From Nordella sp. HKS 07 (lineage in GTDB: Bacteria; Pseudomonadota; Alphaproteobacteria; Rhizobiales; Aestuariivirgaceae), in the NCBI RefSeq assembly GCF_011046735.1, contig NZ_CP049258.1, forward strand, positions 7,120,315 through 7,184,314: a DNA stretch of 64,000 nt, in the 5' to 3' direction. Positions 62,475 through 64,000 of this stretch are shown here, piece after piece; position 1 is the first letter of the stretch; each line of letters begins with the position of its first letter. Under the pieces are notes generated by a model. That model worked only from the letters and a program-made list of their open reading frames with translations. It was not told the origin of the DNA and did not search any database. A program made the position numbers and the translations under genes.

Positions 62475-63160
62475 TCAAGGATCCGCCGCTTCTCACCATC
62501 CGGCGAAAATTCCCGAGAGCCGAGCCTCACGAACTGACGTCCTTCGCCGGCGTCCAGACGGGCAATGTGGTCGATGCGATGGCGGGGCGCGGCGCGCTCG
62601 ATCACCGCATCAAGCCTTTGGCGCAGGTGTCTGCGGTCCTGGTCGGCACCGCGATCACATGCCATTGCGGCCCTGCCGACAATCTGGCGCTCTTCGCCGC
62701 TCTTGCCACGGCTGAGGCCGGTGACATTCTCATCGCTGCCACCGACGGCTTCACCGCCACATCGGTTGCGGGCGACCTGCTCATGGGAATGGCGCGCAAT
62801 CGCGGCCTGCTCGGCCTCGTGACCGATGGTATGGCGCGCGATATTGCCGGTATTCTGGGCGTCGGGCTGCCCGTCTATTGCGCCGGACTTACGCCCAACT
62901 CGCCCGCGCGCAATGGCCCGGGCACGGTTGGACTGCCCATCGTGATTGGCGGTGTCGCAATCGCTTCAGGCGACATTGTCGTCGCCGACAATGACGGCGT
63001 GGTGATCGTTCCGAGGGGCGAGGCCTCCTATGTCCTTGAGCGCCTGCGCACTGTCAGGACAGCGGAAGCGGAGCTCGAGGCCAAAGTGAAGGCCGGCCTC
63101 GAGATTCCCGACTTCATTCAGTCGGTGCTACACTCCGACCGGGTCATTGAAGTCGACTAA
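62471..63160 (+). CDS. RraA-like / HMG-CHA aldolase family protein
   Basis: A 229-residue protein starting at ATG 62471, overlapping the FMN enzyme stop by four bases. Motifs are TGNVVDAMAGRGALDHRIKP, GTAITCHCGPADNLAL and GLVTDGMARDI, where the Arg-Asp pair binds substrate and metal. GDIVVADNDGVVIVPRGEA ends the fold. The family includes class II aldolases that split 4-hydroxy-4-methyl-2-oxoglutarate and related acids into pyruvate plus a keto acid, and RraA, an RNase E inhibitor that lacks the metal site. The operon context strongly favours the aldolase role. Confidence 0.85.
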   Translation: MIKDPPLLTIRRKFPRAEPHELTSFAGVQTGNVVDAMAGRGALDHRIKPLAQVSAVLVGTAITCHCGPADNLALFAALATAEAGDILIAATDGFTATSVAGDLLMGMARNRGLLGLVTDGMARDIAGILGVGLPVYCAGLTPNSPARNGPGTVGLPIVIGGVAIASGDIVVADNDGVVIVPRGEASYVLERLRTVRTAEAELEAKVKAGLEIPDFIQSVLHSDRVIEVD

Positions 63161-63338
63161 GAATTCCTGGCCGAACTGCTTTCAACATCGGCGGCCACAA
63201 TGGCTACCAGCCGGCGCTCGACCTGATTTTCGACCAAATCCGTCTCCCGCGCGCCGGCATGCCAATGTAGGGGACTCAGAAACCACTCGGCAAACTGATG
63301 GCTTTGTCAACTTCCTGACGGGCGTTTCGAACGGTGGC
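63161..63338 (+). other. Degenerate stretch with a possible gene fragment
   Basis: From about 63174 one frame reads RTAFNIGGHNGYQPALDLIF and stops at 63268-63270. It looks like a protein C-terminus, but I cannot name the family and no start is present. It is probably the tail of a decayed gene. Confidence 0.25.
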
Positions 63339-63455
63339 TTAGAGTTGCACGATCCCGATGATCTGCTCTTCCAAAAACCGCTTCCTCTTCATCGTCCGTC
63401 TCCCTCGCGGGCCGGACTCCAACTCCTTCCGTAGGAACTCTTCAGTGGCAGGTCA
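63339..63455 (-). mobile_element. Left-end remnant of an IS3-family (IS407-group) element
   Basis: On the minus strand the end TGACCTGCCACTGAAGAG (from 63455) is the IS407-type terminus. About 62 bases in, an ATG opens MKRKRFLEEQIIGI, the standard OrfA N-terminus, followed by VQL and a stop where family sequence should continue (63392 down to 63339). The rest of the element is missing, so it was truncated by deletion or another insertion. Confidence 0.65.
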
Positions 63456-63869
63456 TCGCCAATGAGAAGGTTACTGCGGCCAGGATCAGGCCGCGGTCCT
63501 ACGAAAGGCGCTTGACGGGTAAGCTGGTGCTTTGCACCGGCAGTCCCAGTCACATCATCGGTGATCAATCCCTTTAGACCAACGTTCATGTCTTTGAGAG
63601 CTCGGTCGGCGTTTCCTCGCCAAAACGCTGGCGGCGTAAGCGGTGTCGCCTAACTATCGAAATCAATTTCGAAGCCGCGCGTTTCATTTCGGCCATGATC
63701 TATTCCATGGCTCCTCAGCGCGCCCGCCGGTTACCTCCTACCCAGGAACCACTGTCCAGCCGGCGAGCAACCTTTCAAATCCCACGTGGCCCGGTCGAGC
63801 ATGGGCTATTGTGCGACATTCTGATGCCGCGTCGCAAACCGAATACGAAGATGGCTATAGGAGGGCGAT
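63456..63869. other. Region without a recognised gene
   Basis: Several short overlapping frames exist on both strands. One on the minus strand (63589 down to about 63456) reads NVGLKGLITDDVTGTAGAKH and resembles genuine protein, but I cannot assign it and it runs into the IS3 end. Confidence 0.3.
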
Positions 63870-64000
63870 ATGGCCGTCTCGCCGTCGGGTCGCGTTAGCC
63901 TCGCGGTGCGGCGCCTCCCAAAAGGGCAGGAGAAGATTGGGAGTTTCTGCCGAAGCCGCTGTGGATGCGTGTTACGTGATATCCATATAGTCGAATTTCG
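63870..64000 (+). CDS. Possible start of a gene running off the window
   Basis: The ATG at 63870 is preceded by TAGGAGGGCGAT, a strong ribosome site. The frame (MAVSPSGRVSLAVRRLPKGQ and onward) stays open to the window edge. It is too short to recognise, and the composition is not clearly coding. Confidence 0.25.
   Translation, partial: MAVSPSGRVSLAVRRLPKGQEKIGSFCRSRCGCVLRDIHIVEF

Overview
The window looks like chromosomal DNA from a free-living alphaproteobacterium, most likely in the order Hyphomicrobiales (Rhizobiales). The basis is high-GC coding with alphaproteobacterial codon use, PotABCD-type ABC transport operons with many dehydrogenases, a kdpFABC operon preceded by a tiny membrane ORF, an ICE-like palindrome upstream of an ECF sigma gene, and several families of palindromic intergenic repeats of the kind common in rhizobia. 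I saw no rRNA, tRNA or CRISPR array.

Layout. (1) 1-3.75 kb: end of an ADP-forming acyl-CoA synthetase, an acyl-CoA dehydrogenase and an FAD amine/amino-acid oxidase. (2) 3.87-6.41 kb: a visibly AT-richer island holding one large SF2 helicase with a C-terminal PD-(D/E)XK nuclease-like domain, split by a one-base frameshift; it is a candidate acquired defence gene. (3) 6.4-10.8 kb: a decayed esterase, a PQQ dehydrogenase with a separate small membrane partner, a candidate structured small RNA ending in a perfect intrinsic terminator, and a LysR regulator. (4) 11.0-13.9 kb: an element bounded by matching CTAG-flanked inverted repeats. It contains an IS5-family transposase and a complete cobalt-type nitrile hydratase operon, and it sits between two copies of a palindromic repeat. 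(5) 14-21 kb: cupin, MscS-type channel, then an ECF sigma / FecR / TonB-receptor iron-uptake cassette. (6) 21.5-31 kb: an unusual metzincin-like protein, tail to tail with kdpD, and the kdp potassium-pump operon without kdpE. (7) 31-38 kb: SDR, DMSP-lyase-like cupin, and a PotD-type transporter operon whose first permease is cut by an IS630 element and whose second permease is frameshifted.

(8) 38.2-47.8 kb: an intact ten-gene minus-strand catabolic operon (SDR, Zn-alcohol dehydrogenase, binding protein, enolase-superfamily dehydratase/racemase, ATPase, two permeases, three SDRs). A divergent GntR/FCD regulator lies beside it, with an operator-like palindrome in the shared intergenic region. 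It looks like uptake plus oxidation/dehydration of an unidentified sugar acid or hydroxy acid. (9) 48.5-56.7 kb: ankyrin-glyoxalase fusion, gamma-glutamyltransferase, adenylate cyclase, CBS protein, small membrane proteins, AI-2E transporter and a PAP2 acid phosphatase. (10) 56.7-64 kb: an IS110 element lying directly against the 3' end of an alcohol dehydrogenase gene, a formamidase/acetamidase, a translationally coupled three-gene operon (TIM-barrel lactonase, FMN hydroxy-acid oxidase, RraA-like aldolase), and a degenerate tail with an IS3 end.

Two themes run through the window. One is catabolism of small organic acids, amines, amides and nitriles. The other is heavy remodelling by IS elements and palindromic repeats, several of which use CTAG as the junction. 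All functional calls are from motif recognition by eye; no database search was run.
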